A stretch of DNA of 64,000 nt from Alphaproteobacteria bacterium (GCA_028277405.1 JANQGH010000017.1:1-64000); one strand, 5' to 3'; positions 27,470 through 37,230 are shown, numbered from the stretch's first letter. The notes: generated by a model from the letters alone, not told the origin. Numbers and translations: made by a program.

Positions 27470-28540
27470 ATGGCTATAAAGGGTCGCCGGCAGCCGCGTC
27501 TGAAGGAACTGTCTTCGGAGCTGGGGTTGTCGATCACCACGGTCTCACGGGCGTTGGCTGGCTATTCGGATGTCAGTGCGGCGACGCGCGAGCGGGTGCG
27601 CGAGATGGCCGCGCGACGCGGCTATGTGCCCAGCCGGGCCGGTCGGATGCTGGTGTCCGGCAACAGCGGCTTTGTCGGTTTGGTCGTGCCCTTGCGCGAC
27701 TCCCACTTTATCGACGCCTTTCTGGGGGAGTTCATCGTCGGCCTGAGTGAGGCCTTCACCGACAGTGGCCGCGACCTGACGATCACGACCGCTGCCAGAG
27801 ACCGTCGAGAGGTCGACGTCCTGCGCCACCTCGTGAACGGCCAGCAGGCCGACGGTGTGGTGCTCACCAGGGCCTTGAGCGCGGACGACCGGGTGACCTA
27901 TCTGCTGGATCAGCAAGTGCCCTTCGTCCTGCACGGCCGGGTCCTGGGTGAGGGCCGGCCTTACGTCTGGTTCGACACCGACGGCGAGGCGGCGTTCGGC
28001 GAAGCGGCGCGTATGCTGATTGATCTCGGGCATAGAGACTTCGGCTATCTGACGTTTACCGAACCGTTGACCTTCGCGCATTTTCGCCGCATCGGGCTGG
28101 AAGGCGCGTTGCGCGACCACGGGCTGCAGTTGCCCGATCGGGCGATTGCCAGCGTCAGCCGGTTTGACGAGGCCGAGGTTGAACGCGCCGCCGACAGACT
28201 TCTGAGCCTCGACCCGCGACCCACGGCGATCCTGTGCGCCACGGACGGGCTTGCCATCAAGCTGTTGGAAGTGGCCGCCAAGCGCGCGATCAACGTGCCC
28301 GCCGATCTCTCCATCATCGGCTTCGACAATTTGCCCGTCTCCGCCTACGCCTCGCCGGGCATCACGACGTTCGACCAAAGCATTCAGGACAGTGCGATCC
28401 ACGTCGCCGAGATGCTGGTCAAACTGATCGACGAAGGGATCGACGCGGTGGAGCCGCGTCTGGTGAAAGCCGACTTCATTGCCCGTGGCAGCCACGGGCC
28501 GGCCCCGCCGGCCCGGCCATCGGTGCGTGCGGTCGGCTGA
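27470..28540 (+). CDS. LacI-family transcriptional regulator
   Basis: A 356-residue repressor-type protein from the ATG at 27470 (MAIKGRRQPRLKELSSELG). The N-terminal helix-turn-helix and hinge helix are clear: LGLSITTVSRALAGYSDVSAATRERV, then AARRGYVPSRAGRML. The periplasmic-binding-like effector domain follows (FVGLVVPLRDSHFIDAFLGEF, and ILCATDGLAIKLLE with DLSIIGFDNLPVS near the C-terminal end). It most likely binds the palindrome at 27409-27426 and senses the sugar imported by the adjoining ABC system. Confidence 0.94.
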   Translation: MAIKGRRQPRLKELSSELGLSITTVSRALAGYSDVSAATRERVREMAARRGYVPSRAGRMLVSGNSGFVGLVVPLRDSHFIDAFLGEFIVGLSEAFTDSGRDLTITTAARDRREVDVLRHLVNGQQADGVVLTRALSADDRVTYLLDQQVPFVLHGRVLGEGRPYVWFDTDGEAAFGEAARMLIDLGHRDFGYLTFTEPLTFAHFRRIGLEGALRDHGLQLPDRAIASVSRFDEAEVERAADRLLSLDPRPTAILCATDGLAIKLLEVAAKRAINVPADLSIIGFDNLPVSAYASPGITTFDQSIQDSAIHVAEMLVKLIDEGIDAVEPRLVKADFIARGSHGPAPPARPSVRAVG

Positions 28541-28579
28541 TCGTTTTTGCAAACCCACGTGTCAACAAGGGAGGATCTC

Positions 28580-29875
28580 ATGACACGAATGACCAAGTCC
28601 GTTCTTCTGGCCTCTGCCGCTGCGTTCCTGTCCACCGGCCTGGCGGCGACGCCGGGCCTGGCGCAAGAGGAGATTCTGTTCTGGTCGACCCAGGCACGCC
28701 CGGTGGAAGAGGCGCAGGCCATGCGCGACGACGTGCTGGCCGCCTTCGATGGCGCCGGCGCGGTGAACTATCAGCCGCAAGATCCGGGTCCGTTCCTCAC
28801 CAGGCTTGAGGCGGAATTCGCCACGGACACGGGCACCATCGGCCTGATCGGTGCCTTGCACGGCGACTTTACCGCACTCGGCAACGACAATCTGGTGGAC
28901 CTCTCCAGCATCGATACGGCCAGCCTGGGCATCAGCGACGCGCTGCTGGAGCTAGGCCGCATGGGGTCGGACGAGCAGCTTTACATGCCGTGGATGCAGG
29001 CGACCTACATCATGGCCGCAAACCGCGAGGCGCTGCCCTACCTGCCGGACGGCGCCGACATCAACGCGCTGACCTACGACCAGCTGATCGCGTGGGGCCA
29101 GGCCATGGAAGAGGCCACCGGTTCGCCCAAGATCGGCATTCCGGCCGGCCCCAGCGGCCTGATCCATCGGTTCTTCCAAGGCTATCTCTACCCGTCCTTC
29201 ACGGACTCGATGGTGACCGAGTTCCGGTCGGCCGAGGCGGAGTCGATGTGGGAGACCTTCCTGGACCTGTGGGCCGTCACCAGCCCGGCCTCGCCCAACT
29301 ACAACTTCATGCAAGAACAGCTCTTGACCGGTGAGGTCTGGGTCGCGTTCGACCACACCGCCCGGCTGGCCGAGGCCTTTAACGAGCGGCCCGAGGATTT
29401 CGTGGCCTTCCCGGCCCCGGCGGGCCCGACCGGTCGTGGCTTCATGCCCGTGCTGGCCGGTGTCGCCATTCCGCGTACAGCGCCCGACCAGACCGTATCG
29501 ATGGATCTAACGGAGTTCCTGCTGGAGCCCAACACGCAGATCGCGACCCTGCGGGCGACGAACTTCTTCCCCGTGGTCGACGTTGAGTTGCCGGCCCAGA
29601 TGCCAGCGTCGGTGCGTGCGTCGAGTGCTGCCATCGCCGCGCAGTCCGGTTCACCCGACGCCAATCCGGGCCTGCTGCCGGTTGGCCTTGGGGACCTGGG
29701 TGGCCAGTTCAACCAGGTCTACGTCGATACCTTCCAACGCATCGCGCTTGCCGGTCAGGACATCAGGACCGTTCTGGACGACCAGGCAGACACGCTGCGC
29801 TCGATCATGGATGAGGCCGGCGCGCCGTGTTGGGCACCCGACCCGCCATCGGACGGGCCGTGCCCGGTCAACTAA
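28580..29875 (+). CDS. ABC transporter sugar-binding protein (family 1-like)
   Basis: Periplasmic solute-binding protein of 431 residues starting at the ATG at 28580, with a good GGGAGGA Shine-Dalgarno. The signal peptide ends TPGLAQ. The mature protein has the carbohydrate-binding pattern EILFWSTQARPVEEAQ, and two cysteines near the C-terminus (GAPCWAPDPPSDGPCPVN). Together with the two permeases, the ATPase and the glycosidase it forms a sugar uptake operon. The exact ligand cannot be read from sequence. Confidence 0.92.
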   Translation: MTRMTKSVLLASAAAFLSTGLAATPGLAQEEILFWSTQARPVEEAQAMRDDVLAAFDGAGAVNYQPQDPGPFLTRLEAEFATDTGTIGLIGALHGDFTALGNDNLVDLSSIDTASLGISDALLELGRMGSDEQLYMPWMQATYIMAANREALPYLPDGADINALTYDQLIAWGQAMEEATGSPKIGIPAGPSGLIHRFFQGYLYPSFTDSMVTEFRSAEAESMWETFLDLWAVTSPASPNYNFMQEQLLTGEVWVAFDHTARLAEAFNERPEDFVAFPAPAGPTGRGFMPVLAGVAIPRTAPDQTVSMDLTEFLLEPNTQIATLRATNFFPVVDVELPAQMPASVRASSAAIAAQSGSPDANPGLLPVGLGDLGGQFNQVYVDTFQRIALAGQDIRTVLDDQADTLRSIMDEAGAPCWAPDPPSDGPCPVN

Positions 29876-29931
29876 GCCCGTGAAAACGCCGGCGGCGCGG
29901 AGCCGCCGGCGTCCATCCTGGGGGAAATCCG

Positions 29932-30777
29932 ATGCAAGTAAGGGCGCTGCCATATCTGCTGCTCGCGCCGGCCGCCGTGTTTCTGGTCATCTTCTTCCTG
30001 TATCCGGCCGTCGACGTCGCGATCCAGGCCTTCACCAGCGATGGTGAGTGGACCTGGGCGAACTTCGATCAGATGGTCAGCCACTGGAAGTTCAATACGG
30101 CTCTGCGGAATACGCTGCTGCTGGCCCTGATCGTCGTGCCGCTTCAGTTGGCGCTGTCGCTGTTCATGGCGACGATGGTGACCAAGATGAAGCGGGGGCG
30201 GGATCTGATCCTGTACATCTGGACCATACCGCTCGGCATTTCCGATCTGGCGGCCGGCATCATCTGGCTGGCGATTCTTGAGCAGAACGGGTTTCTCAAC
30301 AGTGCCCTCTATGGCCTCGGCGTGATCGACAGCCCGGCGACCTATCTCAGTTACCAGAACCCGTTCGTGCTGCTGATCGCGGTCGCCATCGCGGAGATTT
30401 GGCGCTCGACGGCGATCGTGCTGGTCATCCTGGTCGCGGGCATGGGCCTGATCCCCAAGGAGTACTATGAGGCAGCGGAAGTGTTTGGCGCCGGGCCGTG
30501 GAAGCGGTTCGTCAAGATCACCTTGCCGATGATGCGGCCAAGCCTGCAAACGGCGCTGATCCTGCGGACCATCCTGGCGTTCGAGGTGTTCGCCGTGGTC
30601 ATCGCCCTTGCCGGCGTCCAGATGCCGATTCTCATGGGCGAGGTCTACGAGTGGGAGTTCCGGCTGCGCGAAAGCGGTGTCGCGGCGGCCTACGCGCTGG
30701 TCATTCTCGGCATCTCCATCGCCTTCACGATCTTCTTCCTGTGGGTCTTGCGCACACCGAAGGAGGCACGGGTATGA
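29932..30777 (+). CDS. ABC sugar transporter permease (MalF/UgpA type)
   Basis: Inner-membrane permease of 281 residues with six predicted helices. The cytoplasmic EAA loop is YYEAAEVFGAGPWKRFVKITLPMMRPSL, which docks the ATPase. It overlaps the next permease by 4 nt (ATGA). Confidence 0.93.
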   Translation: MQVRALPYLLLAPAAVFLVIFFLYPAVDVAIQAFTSDGEWTWANFDQMVSHWKFNTALRNTLLLALIVVPLQLALSLFMATMVTKMKRGRDLILYIWTIPLGISDLAAGIIWLAILEQNGFLNSALYGLGVIDSPATYLSYQNPFVLLIAVAIAEIWRSTAIVLVILVAGMGLIPKEYYEAAEVFGAGPWKRFVKITLPMMRPSLQTALILRTILAFEVFAVVIALAGVQMPILMGEVYEWEFRLRESGVAAAYALVILGISIAFTIFFLWVLRTPKEARV

Positions 30778-31628
30778 CCGCCGCCGACATTGCCGTATCG
30801 GCCAAAAAGGTACGGCCCACCGACCACAGAAGCGCGTCGCGCTGGTTGATGGCGGCTACGATCACCATCCTGTGCCTCTGGGTGCTGGTGCCGATCTATC
30901 TGATCCTGGTCAACACCCTGTCGAGCCCGGAGGAGGTCACCAGTTGGCCGCGGCAGTTTTTCCCCTCGTTTGACTTGGGCAGTGTGACGTTTTTCGCCAA
31001 CTATCAAGGTGTCGCGCGGGCGCTGTTGAACTCGGTAATCGTTGCCGTGATGACCATGGTCTTCTCGATCGGTCTGGGTGCGCCGGCGGGCTACGCGCTG
31101 GCCCGGTTCGACTTTCCGGGCAAGAACGTGTTCCGTGTCGTCGTGCTGATGACCAGGGCGTTCCCGCTGCCGCTGTTGGCGTTGCCGCTGGCCATCATGT
31201 TCATTCAGATCGGGCTGGACGATACGCGCTTCGGGCTTGCCCTGGTACACACCATGCTGGCGATGCCGTTTGCCATCCTGATCACGGCGTCCTTGTTCAT
31301 GGGCATTCCGTACGAGCTTGAAGAAGCGGCCTGGACGCTGGGCTGCAACCGTTTCACTGCCTTCGTGAAGGTGGTGCTGCCGCTGGTGATGCCTGGCATC
31401 GCGGCGTCGGCGGTTTTCGCCTTCGTGATCTCGTGGAACGAGGTGTTCGCCGCGGCGGTGCTGACGATCCAGAACCGGACGCTGACGGCGTTCCTGCTGA
31501 CCAGCCTGAACGAGGCGCCGCTCGCCTTGAAGTTCGCCGGCGGCGCGGTGCTGGTTCTGCCGGCCCTGTTCTTTCTCTTCGCCGTACGCAAGTACCTGTT
31601 CGCCATGTGGGGCATAGCCAACCGCTAG
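30774..31628 (+). CDS. ABC sugar transporter permease (MalG/UgpE type)
   Basis: Second permease, 284 residues, starting at the ATG at 30774 directly after AAGGAGG. It has the MalG-type layout: an N-terminal helix (ATITILCLWVLVPIYLIL), then YALARFDFPGK, and the EAA loop ELEEAAWTLGCNRFTAFVKVVLPL. It is co-translated with the preceding permease. Confidence 0.93.
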   Translation: MTAADIAVSAKKVRPTDHRSASRWLMAATITILCLWVLVPIYLILVNTLSSPEEVTSWPRQFFPSFDLGSVTFFANYQGVARALLNSVIVAVMTMVFSIGLGAPAGYALARFDFPGKNVFRVVVLMTRAFPLPLLALPLAIMFIQIGLDDTRFGLALVHTMLAMPFAILITASLFMGIPYELEEAAWTLGCNRFTAFVKVVLPLVMPGIAASAVFAFVISWNEVFAAAVLTIQNRTLTAFLLTSLNEAPLALKFAGGAVLVLPALFFLFAVRKYLFAMWGIANR

Positions 31629-31652
31629 GCCGCACCGGTAGGGAGCAATCAT

Positions 31653-32693
31653 ATGGCTGAAATCAAGATCAAAGGTGTCGAGAAGCGCTTCGCCTCGTTC
31701 ACCGCCCTGCATTCCATCGACCTGACGGTAAAGGATCAGGAATTCCTGGTGCTGCTGGGCGCGTCCGGCTGCGGCAAGACGACCCTGCTGCGTCTGATCG
31801 CCGGGCTGGATTTCGCCACCGAGGGCGAGATCCAGATCGGCGGCAAGCGGGTCAACGAGTTGCCGCCGCGCTCGCGCGAGATCGCCATGGTGTTCCAGAA
31901 CTACGCCGTGTTCCCGCACCTGACCGTGTTCGACAATATCGGCTTCGGCCTGCGCATGAAGAAGATGCCCAGCGACCAGATCCGGCAGAAGGTCACCAAA
32001 GCCGCAGAGATGATGCATATCGAACAGTTGCTGGAGCGCTATTCCGGACAGCTTTCCGGCGGCCAACGTCAGCGCGTGGCGGTCGCCCGCGCGTTGGCGA
32101 TGGAGCCGGAGGTCCTGTTGATGGATGAGCCGCTGTCCAATCTCGATGCCCTGCTGCGGATGGAGATGCGGGCGGAGTTGAAGGGCGTCCTGCAGGAAAG
32201 CAAGACCACCACCATCTACGTCACCCATGACCAGGTTGAGGCCATGAGCATGGCCGACCGGATCGCGGTCATGCATGGCGGGCACATCATCCAGGCGGCA
32301 TCCCCGATCAGCGTCTATCGCGACCCGGCCTCACGGTTCGTCGGCGGCTTCATCGGCAACCCGCCCATGAACTTCCTGCCGGCCAAGCGGTCCAACGGCC
32401 ACTGGACGGCGGCGGGCGTGGCCTTCGACGGCCCGTCGGTCGACAAGGAGACGATCGAGTTCGCCATCCGGCCGGAGGATCTCGATCCGTCGGACACCGG
32501 TCTGTCCGGCCGGGTCAGGGTCGTCGAACCGCTCGGCGCCCATCAGCTCGTCACCATGGATGTGGATGGCCATTTGTTCCGCGCCGTGCTGGAAAGTGAT
32601 TTGCCGATTGGCTCTGGCGAGACCATCACGCTGGCGCCGAAGCCTGATCGTATCCGCTGGTTCGACCCTGACTCGGAGAACGCCCTGCAATGA
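31653..32693 (+). CDS. ABC sugar transporter ATP-binding protein (UgpC/MalK type)
   Basis: ATPase of 346 residues. Walker A GASGCGKTT, signature LSGGQRQR, Walker B VLLMDEPLSNLDA and the switch histidine in YVTHDQVEAMSMADR are intact. The C-terminal third is the OB-fold regulatory domain found in MalK/UgpC. It overlaps the glycosidase gene by 4 nt. Confidence 0.95.
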   Translation: MAEIKIKGVEKRFASFTALHSIDLTVKDQEFLVLLGASGCGKTTLLRLIAGLDFATEGEIQIGGKRVNELPPRSREIAMVFQNYAVFPHLTVFDNIGFGLRMKKMPSDQIRQKVTKAAEMMHIEQLLERYSGQLSGGQRQRVAVARALAMEPEVLLMDEPLSNLDALLRMEMRAELKGVLQESKTTTIYVTHDQVEAMSMADRIAVMHGGHIIQAASPISVYRDPASRFVGGFIGNPPMNFLPAKRSNGHWTAAGVAFDGPSVDKETIEFAIRPEDLDPSDTGLSGRVRVVEPLGAHQLVTMDVDGHLFRAVLESDLPIGSGETITLAPKPDRIRWFDPDSENALQ

Positions 32694-33991
32694 GCGCGGT
32701 CGGAGCAGGCGCCAGCCCACCGCCGGATCTGTCCGCGCTGGCCTGGACCATTCTTGAGGATAACGACCGCGGCCAATACTCCGTGCCGACCGGCGGGCTC
32801 TATCCCTTTCAATGGAACTGGGACTCGTGCCTGACCGCGCTGGGTCAAGCCCGGCGGCACGAGGCGCGGGCCTGGACCGAGATCGCCACGCTGATGGAGC
32901 ATCAATGGCCCGACGGCATGGTCCCCCACATCATCTTCCACCAGCAAGATGACAGCTACTTTCCGGGACCCGACGTCTGGGGTACGGGCCGGCCGGTGGC
33001 AACTTCCGGCATCACCCAGCCGCCGATCGCCGGCTTCGTGATGCGCAGACTGTTCGAGCGGGCGCGCGACCAGGGGCTGGCCCAGGAACACGCGCGTGCG
33101 TTGCTGCCCAAGGTCGCCGCCTGGCATGACTGGTTTTATGCCAACCGGGACCCGGCCGGCACGGGCCTGGTCGCCATCGTGCACCCCTGGGAATCCGGCC
33201 GCGACAATTCGATCGACTGGGACGAGGCGCTTGCCCGCGTGCCGGACGAGGGCGTGGCGCCCTATGTGCGCAAGGACACCTCCCATGTCGATCATGCGCA
33301 GCGCCCGACGAAGGCGGAGTACGACCGCTATCTCTGGCTCGTGCAGCACTTTCGAAGCCTCGGCTGGGACAACGCGAAGATCCATGACGCCTCGCCATTC
33401 CAGGTCGTCGATCCGGGACTGAATGCCATTCTCATCCGGTCGGCCGACGATCTTGCCTGGCTTGCCGAAACTCTGGGCGAACCGGCGCTAGCCGACCGGC
33501 AGAAACACCACGCGGAGAAGGGCCGCGCGGCGCTCGAGAGCCTGTGGAGCGAGGATCACGGCCAGTATGTCTGCTTCGACCGCGTATCGTCCGCCCCGGT
33601 CGACAGCGCCGCGATCGGCGGCATCCTGCCCATCTTCGCCGGCATCCCCGACCCGGCCCGCTTCTCAGCCCTGGTCGCCCGGTTGCGCTTGCTGCTCTCC
33701 CGCGCCCGCTTTGCGACCGCCAGCCACGACCCCGCTGACCCGCGCTTCGACGGGCTGCGCTACTGGCGTGGCCCCGCATGGCTGATCGTGAACTACCTGC
33801 TGGTTGACGGCTTGTTGCGAGCGGGCGAGGGCGATTTGGCCCGGCGGATCATCGACAGCAGTCTGGCGCTGACCAAGAACGGCGACCTGTCGGAGTATTA
33901 CGACCCGCATACCGGCCAGGGCCTCGGCGGCGGCCATTTCTCTTGGACCGCCGCGATGGTGCTCGAGTTCCTGGAGCTGCAAGAAGGTTGA
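32690..33991 (+). CDS. Glycoside hydrolase, (alpha/alpha)6 type, GH63-like (mannosylglycerate/glucosylglycerate hydrolase-like)
   Basis: A 433-residue cytoplasmic enzyme without signal peptide, coupled by ATGA overlap to the transporter ATPase. Landmarks are FQWNWDSCL (about 40-48), VHPWESGRDNSIDWD (about 165-178), YDRYLWLVQHF, and RYWRGPAWLIVNYL (about 357-370). These match the trehalase-like superfamily and look closest to bacterial GH63 enzymes that split mannosyl- or glucosyl-glycerate. The operon therefore probably imports a glycoside and cleaves it in the cytoplasm. The substrate assignment is tentative; another alpha-glucoside is possible. Confidence 0.75.
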   Translation: MSAVGAGASPPPDLSALAWTILEDNDRGQYSVPTGGLYPFQWNWDSCLTALGQARRHEARAWTEIATLMEHQWPDGMVPHIIFHQQDDSYFPGPDVWGTGRPVATSGITQPPIAGFVMRRLFERARDQGLAQEHARALLPKVAAWHDWFYANRDPAGTGLVAIVHPWESGRDNSIDWDEALARVPDEGVAPYVRKDTSHVDHAQRPTKAEYDRYLWLVQHFRSLGWDNAKIHDASPFQVVDPGLNAILIRSADDLAWLAETLGEPALADRQKHHAEKGRAALESLWSEDHGQYVCFDRVSSAPVDSAAIGGILPIFAGIPDPARFSALVARLRLLLSRARFATASHDPADPRFDGLRYWRGPAWLIVNYLLVDGLLRAGEGDLARRIIDSSLALTKNGDLSEYYDPHTGQGLGGGHFSWTAAMVLEFLELQEG

Positions 33992-34124
33992 CATCCATCG
34001 GCGGGGTGCGCGGGACAAACGTTCGGACCCGTCCAACCGCGACGGATTTCTGAGTGGCGCGTGCGGCCTATTCGACTAGTATGCCGCGCCAACAGCGACA
34101 GGTTCCAGGCAAGGGTTCAAGCGC

Positions 34125-35807
34125 ATGGCGGATCGGGTATCGAACGTAACCATTGTCGGCGGCGGTACGGCAGGCTGGCTGACGGCCTGCATCGTCCATA
34201 CCTTTCTTAATCGCCGCACCGATCAACGGCCGGTCAAGGTGACATTGATCGAATCACCGAACACCCCGACCATCGGTGTCGGCGAGGCGACCGTGCCCGG
34301 CATGGTCCGGCTTTTGAGCCAGCTCAAGATCGACGAGTCCCGGTTCTTCCGCGAATGCAACAGCTCGTTCAAGCTGGGCGTTCGCTTTCAGGATTGGAAC
34401 CGCTCGAAGAAAGGCACACCACAGAGCTTCGTGCACCCGTTTCAGGCCGCGCCCTACATCGACGGCTTTCCGGTCGCCTATTATTACCACGCCTTTGCCA
34501 AGGGCGACTTCGTCGACGCCACCCTGCCGCAGATGACGGCAATCGACAATCTGAAGGCGCCGCGTGAGATGGGCGCGAAGGACTATGAATCGAGCATGTC
34601 CTACGCCTATCACCTCGACGCCGGAAAGTTTGCCGGCTTCCTGCGCGATGTGTGCGTCGAGCGCGGCGTGGAGCACATTCTGGACGATCTGCAGGACGTT
34701 GAGGTCGGCGAGGATGGCCGCATCACGTCCCTGCAGTTCGAACGCACGGGGCGGCGCGAGGTCGAACTCGTCATCGATTGCACCGGCTTCCGCGGCGTGA
34801 TCATGCGCCAAGCCTTGAAGGAGCCCAGAATCCCCTGGACCAACCATCTGCTGAACGATCGCGCCTTGGCCGTGCAGATCGACCATGACGACCAAACCCA
34901 CCTGGAACCGTTCACGCGCTCAACGGCGCTCAGCGCCGGTTGGGTCTGGAACGTGCCGCTCTACCACCGGATCGGTACCGGCTATGTCTACTCCAGCGCG
35001 TTTAAGACCGAAGACCAGGCGATGGAGGAATTTCTGGCCCATCTCGGCCCCCGCGCCCAGGGCAAGACGCCGCGCGGCATCAAGATGGAGGTCGGGCGGA
35101 CGGAGCGCAGTTGGGTCGGCAACTGCATCGCCGTCGGGCTGTCGGGCGGGTTTATCGAGCCGCTGGAATCGACCGCGATCTATCTGATCGAGATGTCGGC
35201 CCGCTGGATCGTCGACCTGTTCCCCGATGCGGGCATCTCCGAACCCCTGGCGCGCCGCTATAACCAGCGGATGGAGCGGCTGTACGCCGAAGTGCGCGAC
35301 TTCGTCATGCTGCACTATCTGCTATCCAACCGGACCGGCGACTATTGGGAGGCGGCGCGCAACGAGGTCGACGTGTCGGATTGGCTGAAGAACAATCTGG
35401 ACATCTGGCAATACACCTTGCCCTACGCCCTCGACGTTGCCGGCAACAGCCTGTTCAACGAGTGGAACTTCATCTTCGTGCTGATGGGCAAGCGGTTCTA
35501 CGCCGATCGCGAACTGTCGATGGACAGCCTGCTACAGCAAGACCGCTGGCGCGAATACAGCGCGACGATCGACAGGAAGAAACAGGCCGTCCTGACCAAA
35601 CTTCCGACCCATTACGAGCTCTTGGCGAAGGTTCACGGCGACCTGGCCGAAAAGCCCAAGCAAACCGCCAAGGGCGAGGGTGCCGACGAACTGCTCTCGG
35701 CCTTTCTTTCTGCGCAGCCTTCGTTCACCGGATCAACCACGGCGGCTGTAACCCCCACCGGTTTCGACCCCGGCCGGTTCAAGCGGGGGCCAACCGTTAA
35801 ACACTAA
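34125..35807 (+). CDS. Flavin-dependent tryptophan-halogenase-family enzyme
   Basis: A 560-residue protein with all PrnA/RebH-type landmarks. The FAD motif GGGTAGW (12-18) is present, with Lys83 in SFKLGVRFQDW at the catalytic lysine position and the diagnostic WxWxIP-type motif WVWNVP (273-278). FIEPLEST has Glu348 at the catalytic glutamate position. Such enzymes use FADH2, oxygen and chloride or bromide to halogenate an aromatic substrate. No flavin reductase, peptide synthetase or polyketide gene lies nearby, so the substrate could be free tryptophan, a peptide or another indole. It stands alone between the sugar operon and cfa. Confidence 0.9.
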   Translation: MADRVSNVTIVGGGTAGWLTACIVHTFLNRRTDQRPVKVTLIESPNTPTIGVGEATVPGMVRLLSQLKIDESRFFRECNSSFKLGVRFQDWNRSKKGTPQSFVHPFQAAPYIDGFPVAYYYHAFAKGDFVDATLPQMTAIDNLKAPREMGAKDYESSMSYAYHLDAGKFAGFLRDVCVERGVEHILDDLQDVEVGEDGRITSLQFERTGRREVELVIDCTGFRGVIMRQALKEPRIPWTNHLLNDRALAVQIDHDDQTHLEPFTRSTALSAGWVWNVPLYHRIGTGYVYSSAFKTEDQAMEEFLAHLGPRAQGKTPRGIKMEVGRTERSWVGNCIAVGLSGGFIEPLESTAIYLIEMSARWIVDLFPDAGISEPLARRYNQRMERLYAEVRDFVMLHYLLSNRTGDYWEAARNEVDVSDWLKNNLDIWQYTLPYALDVAGNSLFNEWNFIFVLMGKRFYADRELSMDSLLQQDRWREYSATIDRKKQAVLTKLPTHYELLAKVHGDLAEKPKQTAKGEGADELLSAFLSAQPSFTGSTTAAVTPTGFDPGRFKRGPTVKH

Positions 35808-35815
35808 GCGGCCTG

Positions 35816-37072
35816 TTACTCAGCCGCGTCGTGCCTCGGTACCGGTTCGCGCGTCCGGGCCTGGTCCAGCAGGCGCCGCTCGGCCTCGGCCATGTAGTCG
35901 CGGGTTTGCGGCACGGCGGATCGGTCGCGGGTTAGTTGCATCTGGAAGACTTCCCCGGCCTCCAGCCGGAAGTTCAGCTCGCAGATCACCAGATAGAATT
36001 CCCACATCCGGCAAAATCGCTCGTCCAGCAGCGCGACGACGCGGTCACGGTTGGCCATGAAACGGTGCCGCCAGTGGCGCAGCGTCTCGGCATAATGCAG
36101 GCGCCAGATCTCGATATCCGTGACCCACAGCTCGGTCCGCTCGACCGAGGCCATCGTCTCGGACAGGGCCGGGGTGTAGCCGCCAGGGAAGATGTACTTG
36201 CGCAGCCAGGCGTTCGTGCCGCCGGGTGGGTCGCAGCGGCCGATGGAATGCAACAGCGCGACGCCATCGTCGGTCAGCAGCTCCTGCACTTTGGTGAAGA
36301 AGGTATCGTAGTGCGCCACGCCGACATGTTCGAACATGCCGACGGAGACGATGCGGTCGAAGGGCCCGGTGACCGCGCGATAGTCCATCGCCTCGATACG
36401 TACGCGATCGTCCAGGCCGCGCTCGGCGACCCGCTGGCGCGCCAGATTGAGCTGCTCGTTCGACAGTGTGATGCCGAGGACCTCGACGCCAGTCAGCTCC
36501 GCCAAGGTCATCGCCATGCCGCCCCAGCCGCAACCGATATCCAGCACCCGCTGCCCGGGCTTAAGGTCAAGCTTGGATGCGATGTGCAGTTTCTTCTGTA
36601 GCTGCGCCTGTTCCAGCGTGTCGTCCGGCGATCGGAAATAGGCGCAGGAATACTGCATGTCCTCGTCCAGGAACATGCGGTAAAGCTCGTTCGACATGTC
36701 GTAATGATGGGCCACATTGGCCTTCGCACGGCGCATCGAATTGTGCTGATGGACGCGGCGCAACAGCTTGTTCGCCTGCATCAGCACAGACTGCCAGCCG
36801 CTAAGGCGCAGGTTGCTGCGATTGCTCATCAGCAACTCCAGCACCTCGTAGAGGCTGCAATCGACCGGCTGCAACGTGCCGTCCATAACGGCCTCGCCGA
36901 CAGCCAGTTCCGGGTTCAACGCCAGGCGGCGATGAAGTGCCGGATCGGTGATCTTGAAGGCGGCGGTAGGGCCAGGCCGGCCCTGAAAGACGTGCGTCTG
37001 GCCGTCCGCGTCGGTCACGGTCAGGGTGCCGACACGGATTACGGTCTTCAGCAATCGCGACAGCAGCTTCAT
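35816..37072 (-). CDS. cfa: Cyclopropane-fatty-acyl-phospholipid synthase
   Basis: SAM-dependent enzyme that adds a methylene bridge across double bonds of membrane phospholipid acyl chains. It has 418 residues. The N-terminal region (TVTDADGQTHVFQG, PELAVGEAVMDG) matches the Cfa lipid-binding domain. The methyltransferase core has VLDIGCGWGGMAM, preceded by the substrate-gating MQYSCAYF. GMFEHVGVAHYDTFF and IFPGGYTPALSE complete the active-site region. Convergent with the halogenase, divergent from leuA. Confidence 0.95.
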   Translation of the reverse strand: MKLLSRLLKTVIRVGTLTVTDADGQTHVFQGRPGPTAAFKITDPALHRRLALNPELAVGEAVMDGTLQPVDCSLYEVLELLMSNRSNLRLSGWQSVLMQANKLLRRVHQHNSMRRAKANVAHHYDMSNELYRMFLDEDMQYSCAYFRSPDDTLEQAQLQKKLHIASKLDLKPGQRVLDIGCGWGGMAMTLAELTGVEVLGITLSNEQLNLARQRVAERGLDDRVRIEAMDYRAVTGPFDRIVSVGMFEHVGVAHYDTFFTKVQELLTDDGVALLHSIGRCDPPGGTNAWLRKYIFPGGYTPALSETMASVERTELWVTDIEIWRLHYAETLRHWRHRFMANRDRVVALLDERFCRMWEFYLVICELNFRLEAGEVFQMQLTRDRSAVPQTRDYMAEAERRLLDQARTREPVPRHDAAE

Positions 37073-37200
37073 GGTTCTTGTCTCGACCGTTTCCTTTCAA
37101 GCGCGAGTCGGGATGTAAATGATGCCGCGTCGTTGAGAAAAACGAAAGCAAAACGCTTGCCCGTCCAAAAAGCCGTCTGGCTAGTGGTTCGACAAATCAG

Positions 37201-37230
37201 TTGCCTCACGCCGGCAAATCCGCATATTAA
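37201..37230 (+). promoter_or_regulatory. Candidate leuA leader promoter
   Basis: -35 TTGCCT at 37201-37206, an 18-bp spacer, and -10 TATTAA at 37225-37230. This would start an mRNA with a leader of roughly 300 nt before leuA, enough for an attenuator. Confidence 0.5.
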
